DNA from: Xestospongia bergquistia
Taxonomy: Eukaryota; Porifera; Demospongiae; Haplosclerida; Petrosiidae
Direction of reading: 5' to 3'
Length of the DNA stretch: 64,000 nucleotides
Assembly: GCA_963965975.1 (NCBI GenBank)
Contig: OZ014415.1
Coordinates: 6,515,001-6,579,000, forward strand
In this document: one piece after another, positions 22,445-32,802 of the stretch
Numbering within the stretch: position 1 is the stretch's first letter
How the letters are laid out: each line of letters begins with the position of its first letter
Made by a program: the position numbers and the translations under genes
Notes under the pieces: generated by a model
The model's database searches: none
What the model was told of the DNA's origin: nothing
The model's input: the letters and a program-made list of their open reading frames with translations, nothing else

Positions 22445-25400
22445 ATGGCTGCTACTTGCTCTTATCTAGTCTTTGATTCTTTTCTATTGTTTTTTATGAT
22501 AAGTACTGCTGTCTCTATTAACGTGACATGCCCTAGTAGTCCAGTACGTAAGTATAATACAACTATATAGACCCATTCGGGCTAGCAAAGGTCACTTTAA
22601 GTTAATTTAACTTACTTACTGTAATATTATAGTCTATTCCTTCTTTTAGTCTCCCAATGCTACATATCCAGTACGTGTGAGTACATCAGGAGGTAACTAT
22701 TTCTTTGCTGCTAGAATGAATGATGAGAACAGTGACTTTATTGATATTCATTTGGAGGGTACTGCTGAGGGATGGGTTGCCGTGGGATTTACTACTTCAA
22801 AAACAATGGTAAGTATATTGTATTTAATAGGACTACAGTATAATAACTTCCTGTATCTGTTCTAGTCTGACAGTGATGTATTGGCATGTAAGAGAGACTC
22901 TACATCTGATATAGTCTATGTCATTGATACATGGAATCCTAGTACTAGATATTCTGCTAACATTATTGATAATAACCAGATAGGAATGTGTGAACATGTC
23001 ACTGAATACAACAATGGAAGAATTACATGCACGTAAGTGTATCCATGGCAACGAAATAAAGTATATAGTTTTATGGTTATGTTATAGATATTATAAGTCA
23101 CTATTATATGTTGTCTGTATAGGATGTGTCACTAGGAATTAAGTTTTGATAGTAAAACATTTTATCAATGTATATGAAGTAGTTAGATACTTTAAGTGGA
23201 AGGAATTTATAACAAATTAACTAACAATGTTAGCAAATTTAATGAATAGAATGTTAATTATAATTATGTGAGGTATGTGGTTAATAACTTTATATGACTT
23301 ATCTATGACTATCATGTGACACTGTGACACCATGTGATCTGTGGATAACTAATGATCTAAGTATGAAATAATGTTAACATAATTGATTTATATAAAGTTG
23401 TGATATTATGTGATCTGTGGATAACTACTGATCTAAGTATGAAATAATGTTAAAACATAATTGATTTATATGAAGTAGTTAATATCATGTGATCTGTCGA
23501 TGACTAAGCATCTAACAATTTACTAAGTTTTTATTCTTCTCAAATTACTGTTGTATATATTATTAGTCCAGTCATGTGGAACAATCATTTTTTATATCAT
23601 TTGTTTCATTGTTTTAGGTTTAGTAGATATATTGGTGTTGTCAATGTGGGTCAAGATCTTAACTTGAATCAATCTCTTTGGCATATTTATAATGCCTTGA
23701 GTGCACGTGGAGGTAGATAAATATTTGTAGACTTTTTATTTTATTTTAATATACTTGCTTTAGGTTCTGGTACATCAGGTCTTCATAAACATAGTATAAC
23801 TCCAGATTTTTCTTATCAACAAATGAACTTAGTGACAGACACTGTGATAAGTACTGCTGTCTCTATTAACATGACATGCCCTAGTGGTCCAGTACGTAAA
23901 TATAGTACAACTATAGATGCATTCAGGAAAGCAAAGATCATTTTGAGTTATTTAACTTACTTACTGTAGTAATATAGTCTATTCCTTCTTTTAGTCTCCC
24001 AATGCTACTTATCCAGTACGTGTGAGTACATCAGGAGGTAATTATTTCTTTGCTGCTAGAATGAATGATGAGAACAGTGATTTCATTGATATTCATTTGG
24101 AGGGTACTGCTGATGGATGGGTTGCCGTGGGATTTACTACTTCAAAAACAATGGTAAGTATATTGTATTTAATAGGACTACCGTACAATAACTTCCTGTG
24201 TCTGTTCTAGTCTGACAGTGATGTATTGGCATGTAAGAGAGACTCTACATCTGATATAGTCTATGCCATTGATACATGGAATCCTAGTGCTAAATATTCA
24301 GCTAACATTATTGATAATACTCAGATAGGAATGTGTCAACATGTCACTGGATACAACAATGGAAGAATTACATGCACGTAAGTGTATCCATGGCAACGAA
24401 ATGAAATATATAAATATGGTCATATTATAGATATTTATTACAAGTCACTATTGTATGTTGTCTGTATATGATGTGTCACTAGGAATTAAGTTTTGATAGT
24501 AAAACATTTTATCAATGTAACCAAGCCTCCCATGAAGTAGTTAGACGCTTTAAGTGGAAGGAAATTATAACAAATTAGCTAATAATGTCGGCAAATTTAA
24601 TGAATTGAATGTTATTTATAATCATACAAGATATGTGGTTAATAACTTTATATAACTTGTCTTTATGGCTATCATGTAACACTGTGACACTATGTGGTCT
24701 GTAGATGTCTAGTGATTAAAATGCGAAATAATGTTAAAAGATAATTGATTTATATGAAGTTATGATATCATGTGATCTGTCGATGACTAAGCATCTAACA
24801 ATTTACTAAGTTTTTATTCTTCTCAAAATTACTGTCATATATATTATTAGTTCAGTCATGTGGAACAATCATTTTTTATATCATTTGTTTCATTGTTTTA
24901 GGTTTAGTAGATATATTGGTGTTGTCAATGTGGGCCAAGATCTTAACTTGAATCAATCTCTTTGGCATATTTATAATGCCTTGAGTGCACGTGGAGGTAG
25001 ATAAATATTTGTAGACTGTTTTTTTATTTTAATATACTTGCTTTAGGTTCTGGTACATCAGGTCTTCATAAACATAGTATAACTCCAGATTTTTCTTATC
25101 AACAAAGGAACTTAGTGACAGACATTATTACTGGTAGTGTGAGGATCATTTCTCCTTGGCCTAAAGATATACTACTGAAATTACATGGTAAACAGTACAT
25201 GATCTATAGATAGTGAATACTTTATTTTTTTGCTATAGGTATCTTCATGTTAACTGCCTGGGTATTATTAGCAACATCTGGTGTTTTCTTTGCTGCATGG
25301 ATGAAGCCAACATTACCTAATGGAGAATGGTTCCAAAGTCATCGAGCTCTAATGATTGGGTCATTATTTGTGGGGGCTGCTGGATTTATTTTTGCCTTTG

Positions 25401-25703
25401 TAGCTCATGCTAAGAACACTACAATACCCGGAATCATTGACTTTAATCCTGATGTAATTAATAACATCTTAATTAGTAATTTTATATCAATGATGTCTTG
25501 TGTTATTGTTTTTAGGGTGTTAATACTGCTCACTTTGCAATTGGTTTTATTGTTATGTTCCTTCACATTGCTAATGTAAGCTTACTCTATTTATAATGTG
25601 CATTATTTAACTGTTTTTATCTCTAGCCTATTGTTTCAATTTTTCGCTGTGAACCTTCTAAAACACGGTATGTAGTTCACTTTCATTATGAATAATGTTA
25701 TTA

Positions 25704-25743
<40 letters not shown>

Positions 25744-26870
25744 GTCGCTGGATATTCAATCTTACTCATGCTCACATTATTGGTTATGGAGCTTTGTTGT
25801 TTGCCTGTAAGTAAAAGCACTTAATTTGTAATGCTCTAAAAAGAAGGAATATAAATAATATACATATATTGGATTAGCTCAGATTAAAACAAAACTCTTT
25901 TTCTCTCTTATGTTATTTGCTCTTTATACTAAGTTAGCTAGGAAAATAATATCAGTACCTTTTAGTAGCTTGAATGTTGAACACATCATAGTCTCTCTAC
26001 TGGTTTTATTAATATCATTTTTTTGCAGTGATTAATATTGGGATCGGTATTTCTCTACTAAGCGAGTCCCTCCTACCAATCTACATTGCCTTTCTTATTC
26101 TCCTGATGACATTCCAAGTGGTTCTCTTTGTTATATACACTATCAATGCATACAAAGCTCCTAAAGATGGTAAACATTTTTTTTAAGAATGTAAAGACTA
26201 ATGCTTCATTGTTTTAATAGATCGTCATTCCTTGGTGCATAGTCTTTTGAATTACAAGTATATCTTTAGAAAAGAATCACAACCATCGTTTGAGAAGTTG
26301 GTAGATGAATCTTCTGATAATGACATTGAGTTAAGTGAAACTGATGAAAGCGGACCACTTGAAGATAATAACAGATCACAAGAATCTCCTGTCAAAACAA
26401 AACCATTGAAAGTAAGAATAGATTCTCTTTCTTAAACAAAACTCATAGATCTCTAGCTATAAACTATAGTTCTATTTCAAAATGGAAACGTCCTTGATCA
26501 GAGTTTGAATAAAGCATTAAAGTGTTGGCATTGAAATAAAACAAACTTTCTGAATGTAGATAATGTCCTTAATAGTATAGCATCACTATAACAATTGATG
26601 TACTTTACCAGGAAATGCTACTTATAGAAGTGCTCATCACTTCATAAATATTATCATAACAAACCACAAACCACACAAATATCTTATAGTGAATAACCAC
26701 AGTAGATGATTAGGCTTTGATTTATTTTTTTTATTTTTCTATAGAGTGCTCTGGTCCGTTTCAGTTGGATTACATTAGCAATACAACTGATTGTTGTCTT
26801 GGTGACAGTGATTGCATTTAGTGTAGTCATTGGTATTGGAAGTGGGGATGATGATGATGATGACCAATGA
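22445..26870 (+). CDS. Fusion FRRS1-like gene: signal peptide, DOMON, relic leader, DOMON, cytochrome b561
   Basis: Exons: 22445-22543, 22650-22808, 22866-23032, 23618-23712, 23764-23891, 23995-24153, 24211-24377, 24902-24996, 25047-25187, 25239-25453, 25516-25575, 25627-25667, 25745-25806, 26029-26169, 26221-26411, 26745-26870; 2046 bases (681 codons plus stop). Signal peptide about 1-24, DOMON 34-173, linker 174-216, DOMON 217-356, b561 core about 404-576 (His in QSHRALM, TAHFAIG, FLHIAN, LTHAHIIG), acidic cytosolic loop, last helix and poly-Asp C-terminus. Exon 23764-23891 begins as the post-DOMON exon of one short-form gene and switches in frame, after NLVTDT, to the leader end of another (VISTAVSINMTCPSGP). 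The open frame through the join indicates a working fusion. Its 3' half from 25206 is the left part of the tandem unit. Confidence 0.85.
23033..23617. other. Large intron with internal repeats
   Basis: Long intron for this locus. It holds repeated blocks around TGTGATCTGTGGATAACTA and AAGTATGAAATAATGTTAA (about 23335-23500). A diverged copy of the whole intron is at 24378-24901 in the second DOMON, confirming that both DOMON blocks come from the same gene type. No coding content. Confidence 0.75.
25704..25744. repeat. (CT)n(CA)n microsatellite forming a 3' splice site
   Basis: CT then CA repeat ending in ACACAG, the acceptor of the b561 exon at 25745. Equivalent repeats occur in every unit (for example 31581-31640, 43020-43072). 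Lengths differ, and U4-U7 share one CACACGCAC interruption. Confidence 0.9.
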
Positions 26871-27424
26871 CAATAATTATTGAAATCTTCATAAAATCAT
26901 AATCATCAAATAGCATCATTTCAATATGTTATGATAATTTGATTATTTTCATAGTCTTATATTTATAACCACTCTATCAGGAAAATTAGCTGTCATTTTG
27001 TTAGCGTTATATTGTCATTTTAAAATTTTCATTCACACTCATTGATGAAAGTGACTAATTAATTAATTAATTAGTAATTATGTTTTATAACTGCTCTATA
27101 CAGCCATAGTACTATCTGTTCACATTTCTCTTCCTATATCAGTACTTGTGGATGATGCAATATAATATGTAGTATAAGTAAAAGTAAGTTTCTTCATGAC
27201 ATTAACTGATATAATGTCTTCTGATTGTCTCTTGAAATATATTGGTGCCATAATGTGAAGTATATACCAATTTGTACTCTACTTATTGCCATGGGATTGT
27301 AATCTACTCCCTCCCTGCAGCTGACCATTGGATATGGCATATAAGATCTAAAGTCACAGAGATCATTGGTAAGTCAATAAAACTGTATAATGATAATGAA
27401 TTAAAAGAACCAAATTTAGTGCAA

Positions 27425-27435
27425 GGGGGGGGGGG
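27425..27435. repeat. Poly-G tract, length differs in every unit
   Basis: Run of 11 G in U1. I count 12, 13, 14, 13, 14 and 13 in U2 to U7 (near 33357, 39289, 44789, 50291, 55797, 61286). The run breaks any reading frame across it and is a useful unit tag. Confidence 0.85.
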
Positions 27436-27486
27436 TCAAGTGGAACTGAGTTTTGTAGGTAGTTTATAATAAAGTAGATGCATAAA

Positions 27487-27534
27487 CTAGTCTCATATAC
27501 CCAGACCATTGTCATAGGTCTGGTATGAGACTAG
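27487..27534. repeat. Long perfect-stem hairpin, conserved in all units
   Basis: CTAGTCTCATA (27487-27497) pairs with TATGAGACTAG (27524-27534). After a three-base bulge, CCAGACC (27501-27507) pairs with GGTCTGG (27517-27523) around a nine-base loop. The sequence is unchanged in the other units, starting near 33420, 39353, 44851, 50355, 55860 and 61349. It may be a small foldback element or a structured UTR element; function unknown. Confidence 0.8.
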
Positions 27535-27982
27535 GCATATACACTAACAGAAGAATTCAGTTATTTCCATCAACATCAAGATATTGGTCTCTATAAGTCA
27601 TCAGTAAATTTAGATTATTGCTTTCAGCGATAATACTATAAGTTAAGTGAGAGTTTTAATGATGACTGTCTGTACAGTAGTGTGATAACATATGTCACTA
27701 ATTGATTTATACAACTATCTTATCCATGTAATGCAATGATGGGTTCAAGTATAAATTACTTACTATCTTGTTCATGTGGTATGTTATTTTTATATCAATA
27801 ATTGATCAATACAAACCACATTTTGTCCTGTTCATTTCTTCACTACATTTCTTGAATAGAGTGATAGTTGTTATATTGTAGAAGTGGTGTACTTAATTTC
27901 ATGCATTAGATGTGACAAACAACTTGTTAAGTAGTACAATAACTTAACTCTAACACATAAATAAAACAAGCTACACTAGTTC

Positions 27983-27990
27983 TTTATAAG
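27983..27990 (+). promoter_or_regulatory. Candidate TATA-like box of the NHL gene, type A
   Basis: TTTATAAG about 47 bp before the ATG at 28037. Type B units read TTTATAATG at the same place. Short 5' leader implied; inferred only. Confidence 0.35.
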
Positions 27991-28036
27991 GTAGCCTAGC
28001 TTATTTACCATTTTATTATCACATCACTAATTAAAG

Positions 28037-28990
28037 ATGTACATTGCATTTATCATTTTTCTAGTTGTTGGTGATGTACTGGGATTTACTACTACAGTTT
28101 GTGATGATACTTGCTCATACGAAGACTCCTGCCGACAAGTGCTTTCTCAGATAAAGTGTTTGGGTCGAAAAATTGATGAACTAACAAAGGAAATACAGAA
28201 TATAACAAACTCAATACAAGTTGGTGGCACTAATGGATGTACTCATGATCCATCTATGTTTGGATGTCCTAAGAAACTAATAACCATCTCTCACCCAAAA
28301 CACATCCATATCACAAAAGATGGAAAGGTATATATCTCAGGATCTGGTGATGGCTATGTTCACATGTTTGACAAAAATGGTAACTTTCAAAAGAAGTTTG
28401 CTGTTCTTAATGGAACCCCAATTGGACTATATGTAAAAGATGATCAATTATATGTCGCAGGCTTCAAAGGTGGAAAAATATATGAGTATACAACTAATGG
28501 GAGTTTTATTGGTGTAAAAATAAGCCAAAAAGATCCTGTTGGAATTGCTATAGATTCTGATGGTAAGTTCTATGTCTCTGAATGGGATACTGGCAAAATA
28601 CATGTGTATAACTCAGATGGTACCAAATCTCATGTGATCTCTGGTGTAGGAAACTATTCTCGTAAGATTCAGTTTGATTCTAATGGCAATTTACGTATAA
28701 CAGATTTCTACACTGGTAAAGTATTTGTTGTTACTAAGTCAGGGGATCATTTATGTAATCTTAAAATAGAGGGTGTGGGTTATGCTGAAGGTCTATTTGT
28801 TGATCTAGACTGTGAGGATAATATGTATGTAGCTGATCGTTCAAGTCCAGGAGAAGTCTATATCTGTGATAAAAATGGCAAGCAAATCAAAGTTATGACA
28901 GGCTTTGAGGGTGCTGGTGATGCAGCCATTGCACCTGATGGAACACTTTGGATTACAGATTTTGTTGGTAATAAAGTCTATCTTTATTAA
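28037..28990 (+). CDS. Secreted NHL-type beta-propeller protein, type A (U1)
   Basis: Single-exon gene, 317 codons. Signal peptide about 1-17 (MYIAFIIFLVVGDVLGF); then a Cys-rich amphipathic segment with Cys 22, 26, 32 and 41 and heptad-like spacing to about residue 57 (possible coiled-coil or oligomer stalk); then about six NHL-like blades from residue 87 to the end, recognisable by repeated patterns such as DGKVYISG, DDQLYVAG, DGKFYVSEWDTGKIHVY, NGNLRITDFYTGKVFVV, DNMYVAD and DGTLWITDFVGNKVYLY. NHL propellers are binding scaffolds, and no catalytic motif is visible. N-glycosylation sequons (NIT, NGS, NYS) support secretion. The next gene, PIGW, is convergent on the minus strand. It is single-exon among intron-rich neighbours, which suggests an old retrocopy or an intronless family. 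Confidence 0.85.
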   Translation: MYIAFIIFLVVGDVLGFTTTVCDDTCSYEDSCRQVLSQIKCLGRKIDELTKEIQNITNSIQVGGTNGCTHDPSMFGCPKKLITISHPKHIHITKDGKVYISGSGDGYVHMFDKNGNFQKKFAVLNGTPIGLYVKDDQLYVAGFKGGKIYEYTTNGSFIGVKISQKDPVGIAIDSDGKFYVSEWDTGKIHVYNSDGTKSHVISGVGNYSRKIQFDSNGNLRITDFYTGKVFVVTKSGDHLCNLKIEGVGYAEGLFVDLDCEDNMYVADRSSPGEVYICDKNGKQIKVMTGFEGAGDAAIAPDGTLWITDFVGNKVYLY

Positions 28991-29472
28991 TTAAAATACA
29001 AAAAACAATTTGTATATATATACACACATACATACATATATATATATATATATGCCGAACTATTTTTTTTCTTGTAATTACAAGATAGTTAATTGTGCAG
29101 TTATGGTCTTGTTTGTTATATAGTATTTCCTTTTGTTTAAACGACAAGAAATCGAACATTATATCATGTAACATATATAATAGATGAGCCACATAAACAA
29201 TGACAGTGGTAGATATGCTGTCAATATAAATGTAGAAATGCTACAAAGTAAGTAATACATGACAGAAAATTAACAACTATTAAAAAAATCAAAACTATAT
29301 ATTTATATATTCTAAAAAAACTATTATTTAGCTAATTTTACATAATACTAAAAGTTATTGCATTACTAGACTATATAATGTTAATACTCTCTCCCACTCA
29401 CTAAGGATTAAATGAATAAAATATGTATGAAAAGACCAGTGTCTGAGAGATTGATGCTACAACAATAAAATA
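28991..29472. other. U1 spacer between convergent NHL and PIGW ends
   Basis: 3' UTRs of both genes. Contains a TATATATACACACATACATACATATATATATATA microsatellite region (about 29013-29053) and AT-rich sequence. No gene. Repeated in each unit; U7 lacks 49 bases of it. Confidence 0.6.
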
Positions 29473-31081
29473 TTACATAATTTTAATCCTGTATCTCTTC
29501 ATTACAATAGCTAGCACACACAGGCTGACTAGATGAAGACTTAACAAAAGAAAAGCATTTAAAGTGCTAGTATTCATTGTATCAACAGTGAAGTTGACAA
29601 GTCCTGTTGATAAGTTAGCTAGTAAGAAGAATGTGAACTGGTTATAGTCAATGGCAGAGATGAGACAAAGATGAGGTGAGCTCTTAGGATGGAGAGAATC
29701 AAAGTAAGGACAGATAGATTGTGGAGAGTTAGTGAGAAAAGAGAGAGAGATAGACACTACATCCACAAAAAACATTAGAACAAGTATAATACCAAACATA
29801 GAGATCTGCATAATGAGAAATGATTGAAACATTAATTATTATTATTATTAATTACATCTTATATCCTTACTATCCAAAAGAAATAGGCTAAATTAGCCAT
29901 TCTTCTTGAGATGTCTTCAATATTTATTTCACTCCATTTAGTGGCCACAATACAGGACAGAAATATTAAAAATAATAGACAAATAATCACCAAATAATCT
30001 TTTAATACTTTGCTACAAAGAAAAAATTACAAATAATTATCAGAAGCCATCTAGGATATAATAGCACACACAAACAATAGACATGTTGTTAAGGTTGTGT
30101 AATTGTAATTAACTTTAAATATGATTAATGCATCTACTAGCTTAGTGATTACATTGCAATGTCTAATCAAACATTTATTTTCAGGAAATAGTATTGTACA
30201 TGTAGAGTCACTGAATTTATATGTACAACAATACAAATAATTTGGTATCATAAATTACAAGGATGTAACAACCTTTTAACTTTAAACAAACTCCGAGAAA
30301 GCTCAATTCCAGCATAATACAAGGCCAAATAACCAAAACAAGAAAATATTCCTTCTCTGTTAGCACTAATGAAATTGTTACGAGAGTAACTTCCATCAGG
30401 ACCAAAGAGGATGTACTCTCGTAAGCCACCCATGGACAAGAGGAATTGGTACCCAACAGCTATTGATATAGAAGTGATACAATAGGGGAGAGACGTAGGT
30501 ATAAGAACAATAAGTGGATTTAGGAGAGTTGCCAAGAACTATCACACAAGAAAACATTCAACATTATGTTTATTAAATTAATTGAGACTTACACAGACAA
30601 CAGCAATTGTGAAGAAAAAGTTCCAATGTACACCATACTCTGAAACACAGGGTGGCAGATAACTGGTGAGCTGGTACTCAAAACGCACCAAAACAGCTAC
30701 TTTGAGTACCAAATTTCTTGAATTACACTTGTAATGGTCAGCTTCTATGCTCACCATTTTTACAATAAATTTAACCACCACACCAAGACCATTACTTAGA
30801 ATCAGAGTCAGACCTTTCTGATTCCTCTGAGTTTTACGAATCTTGTGAAGATATTGAAAATGAAAATGGTAGTGACAATGAGTTTGAGAGTGACTATGTC
30901 TAACATTGATCTTGAGGTATTTTGTCATTTGAAAGTTTAGTGTCAATAATACAATTAATTAATGCAACTTTACTACAGTACTCTTAAGCTGCCCATTCAT
31001 TTAAATTAAGTAGGTAATGGTGAGCTTGGATGCTGACCTAGTTAATTTTCTTATCTGCCACCCTGCTGAAACATGAAGTTG
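29473..31081 (-). pseudogene. PIGW: PIGW/GWT1 C-terminal exons, U1, interrupted by hAT element
   Basis: C-terminal part of the ER enzyme that acylates the inositol of GlcN-PI in GPI-anchor synthesis. Minus-strand exons: from the unit end 31081 to 30593 (starts QLHVSEYGVHWNFFFTIAVV once the transposon is set aside), about 30538-30273 (ATLLNPLIVLIP, GLREYIL, ISANREGIFSCFGYLALYYAG), 30012-29871 (ISRRMANLAYFFWI) and 29805-29473 (NQFTFFLLANLSTGLVNFTVDT, stop TAA). These motifs are typical of PIG-W/GWT1. The N-terminal portion is absent because the unit boundary cuts the exon. A 418-bp hAT element sits between codons of the HVSE segment. It cannot make a working enzyme. The splice donor near 30273 (AG before GTTGTT) is weak and uncertain. 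Confidence 0.85.
30648..31065. mobile_element. Non-autonomous hAT element (418 bp) in U1
   Basis: Perfect 15-bp terminal inverted repeats, CAGGGTGGCAGATAA at 30648-30662 and its complement at 31051-31065. The 8-bp target duplication CTGAAACA is at 30640-30647 and 31066-31073. Both features are diagnostic of the hAT superfamily. It encodes no transposase. One short acidic reading frame (about 40 codons, plus strand, ending near 30903, with SESDLSDSSEF) may be a relic. It is inserted in the PIGW exon. Confidence 0.93.
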
Positions 31082-31114
31082 ATAGATAGTGAATACTTTA
31101 TTCTTTTGCTATAG

Positions 31115-31579
31115 GTATCTTCATGTTAACTGCCTGGGTATTATTAGCAACATCTGGTGTTTTCTTTGCTGCATGGATGAAGCCAACATTACCTAATGGA
31201 GAATGGTTCCAAAGTCATCGAGCTCTAATGATTGGGTCATTATTTGTGGGGGCTGCTGGATTTATTTTTGCCTTTGTAGCTCATGCTAAGAACACTACAA
31301 TACCTGGAATCATTGACTTTAATCCTGATGTAATTAATAACATCTTAATTAGTAATTTTATATCAATGATGTCTTGTGTTATTGTTTTTAGGGTGTTAAT
31401 ACTGCTCACTTTGCAATTGGTTTTATTGTTATGTTCCTTCACATTGCTAATGTAAGCTTACTCTATTTATAATGTGCATTATTTAACTGTTTTTATCTCT
31501 AGCCTATTGTTTCAATTTTTCGCTGTGAACCTTCTAAAACACGGTATGTAGTTCACTTTCATTATGAATAATATTATTA

Positions 31580-31641
<62 letters not shown>

Positions 31642-32802
31642 CGCTGGATATTCAATCTTACTCATGCTCACATTATCGGTTATGGAGCTTTGTTGTTTGC
31701 CTGTAAGTAAAAGCACTTAATTTGTAATGCTCTAAAAAGAAGGAATATAAATAATATACATATATTGGATTAGCTCAGATTAAAACAAAACTCTTTTTCT
31801 CTCTTATGTTATTTGCTCTTTATACTAAGTTAGCTAGGAAAATAATATCAGTACCTTTTAGTAGCTTGAATGTTGAACACATCATAGTCTCTCTACTGGT
31901 TTTATTAATATCATTTTTTTGCAGTGATTAATATTGGGATCGGTATTTCTCTACTAAGCGAGTCCCTCCTACCAATCTACATTGCCTTTCTTATTCTCCT
32001 GATGACATTCCAAGTGGTTCTCTTTGTTATATACACTATCAATGCATACAAAGCTCCTAAAGATGGTAAACATTTTTTTTAAGAATGTAAAGACTAATGC
32101 TTCATTGTTTTAATAGATCGTCATTCCTTGGTGCATAGTCTTTTGAATTACAAGTATATCTTTAGAAAAGAATCACAACCATCGTTTGAGAAGTTGGTAG
32201 ATGAATCTTCTGATAATGACATTGAGTTAAGTGAAACTGATGAAAGCGGACCACTTGAAGATAATAACAGATCACAAGAATCTCCTGTCAAAACAAAACC
32301 ATTGAAAGTAAGAAAAGATTCTCTTTCTTAAACAAAACTCATGGATCTCTATCTATAAACTATAGTTCTATTTCAAAATGGAAACATCCTTGATAAGAGT
32401 TTGAATAAAGCATTAAAGTGTTGGCATTGAAATAAAGCAAACTTTCTGAATGTAGATAATGTCCTAAATAGTAAAGATTTCTTATAGTTGGTTCTACAGT
32501 ATAGTATTACTATAACATTTGATGTACTTTACCAGGAAATGCTGCTACTTATAGAAGTGCTCATCACTTCATAAATATTATCATAACAAACCACAAACCA
32601 CACAAGTATCTTATAGTGAATAATCATAGTAGATGATTAGGCTTAGATTTATTTTTTTTTTATTTTTCTATAGAGTGCTCTGGTCCGTTTCAGTTGGATT
32701 ACATTAGCAATACAACTGATCGTTGTCTTGGTGACAGTGATTGCATTTAGTGTAGTCATCGGTATTGGAAGTGGGGATGATGATGACGATGATGACCGAT
32801 GA
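31115..32802 (+). pseudogene. Orphan cytochrome b561 tail of the FRRS1-like gene (U2)
   Basis: Seven exons equivalent to 25239-26870, all with intact splice sites and open frames, ending in seven Asp and Arg before the TGA at 32800. The DOMON and signal peptide exons are missing, and the acceptor at 31113-31114 has only antisense PIGW upstream. An in-frame ATG (31123, MLTAWVLLATSGV) could start a stand-alone b561 membrane protein with all four His motifs. Whether it is transcribed cannot be told from sequence. I class it as a 5'-truncated gene. Confidence 0.75.

Larger units (their letters stand above)
26871..28036. other. U1 spacer between b561 tail and NHL gene
   Basis: No supported gene. 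Contains the b561 3' UTR, a TAATTAATTAATTAATTA run near 27057, an open stretch crossing a poly-G tract (27425-27435, 11 G) and a long hairpin at 27487-27534. The last 200 bases are presumably the NHL promoter. The equivalent spacer is present in U2-U7. Confidence 0.6.
25206..31081. repeat. Tandem unit U1 (5876 bp)
   Basis: First unit of a head-to-tail array. It begins at ATAGATAGTGAATAC inside the intron before the b561 exon of the fusion gene; left of 25206 the sequence is unique to the complete gene. It ends in a PIGW coding exon. Markers: NHL type A, PIGW codons for KSS, hAT present, 11-G tract, shorter CA repeat, poly-Asp of six ending in Gln. U1 is the most diverged unit. Confidence 0.95.

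Noticed and set aside
27272..27469. 65-codon frame crossing the poly-G tract, present in most units
   Set aside because: Frame and C-terminus change with each G-run length and there are no splice or promoter signals; not maintained as coding.
28953..29192. 79-codon minus-strand frame overlapping the NHL 3' end
   Set aside because: Made largely of the TATA/CATA microsatellite translated as IYIYICMYVCIY; no coding character.
30578..30946. 122-codon minus-strand open frame in U1 (and 36511-36879 in U2)
   Set aside because: It runs across the end of the PIGW exon into the hAT element and out of the exon's reading frame upstream; it is an accident of the insertion, not a gene.
31534..31716. Minus-strand frame with repeated Val-Cys
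   Set aside because: Translation of the CA repeat and flanks; overlaps real b561 exons on the other strand.
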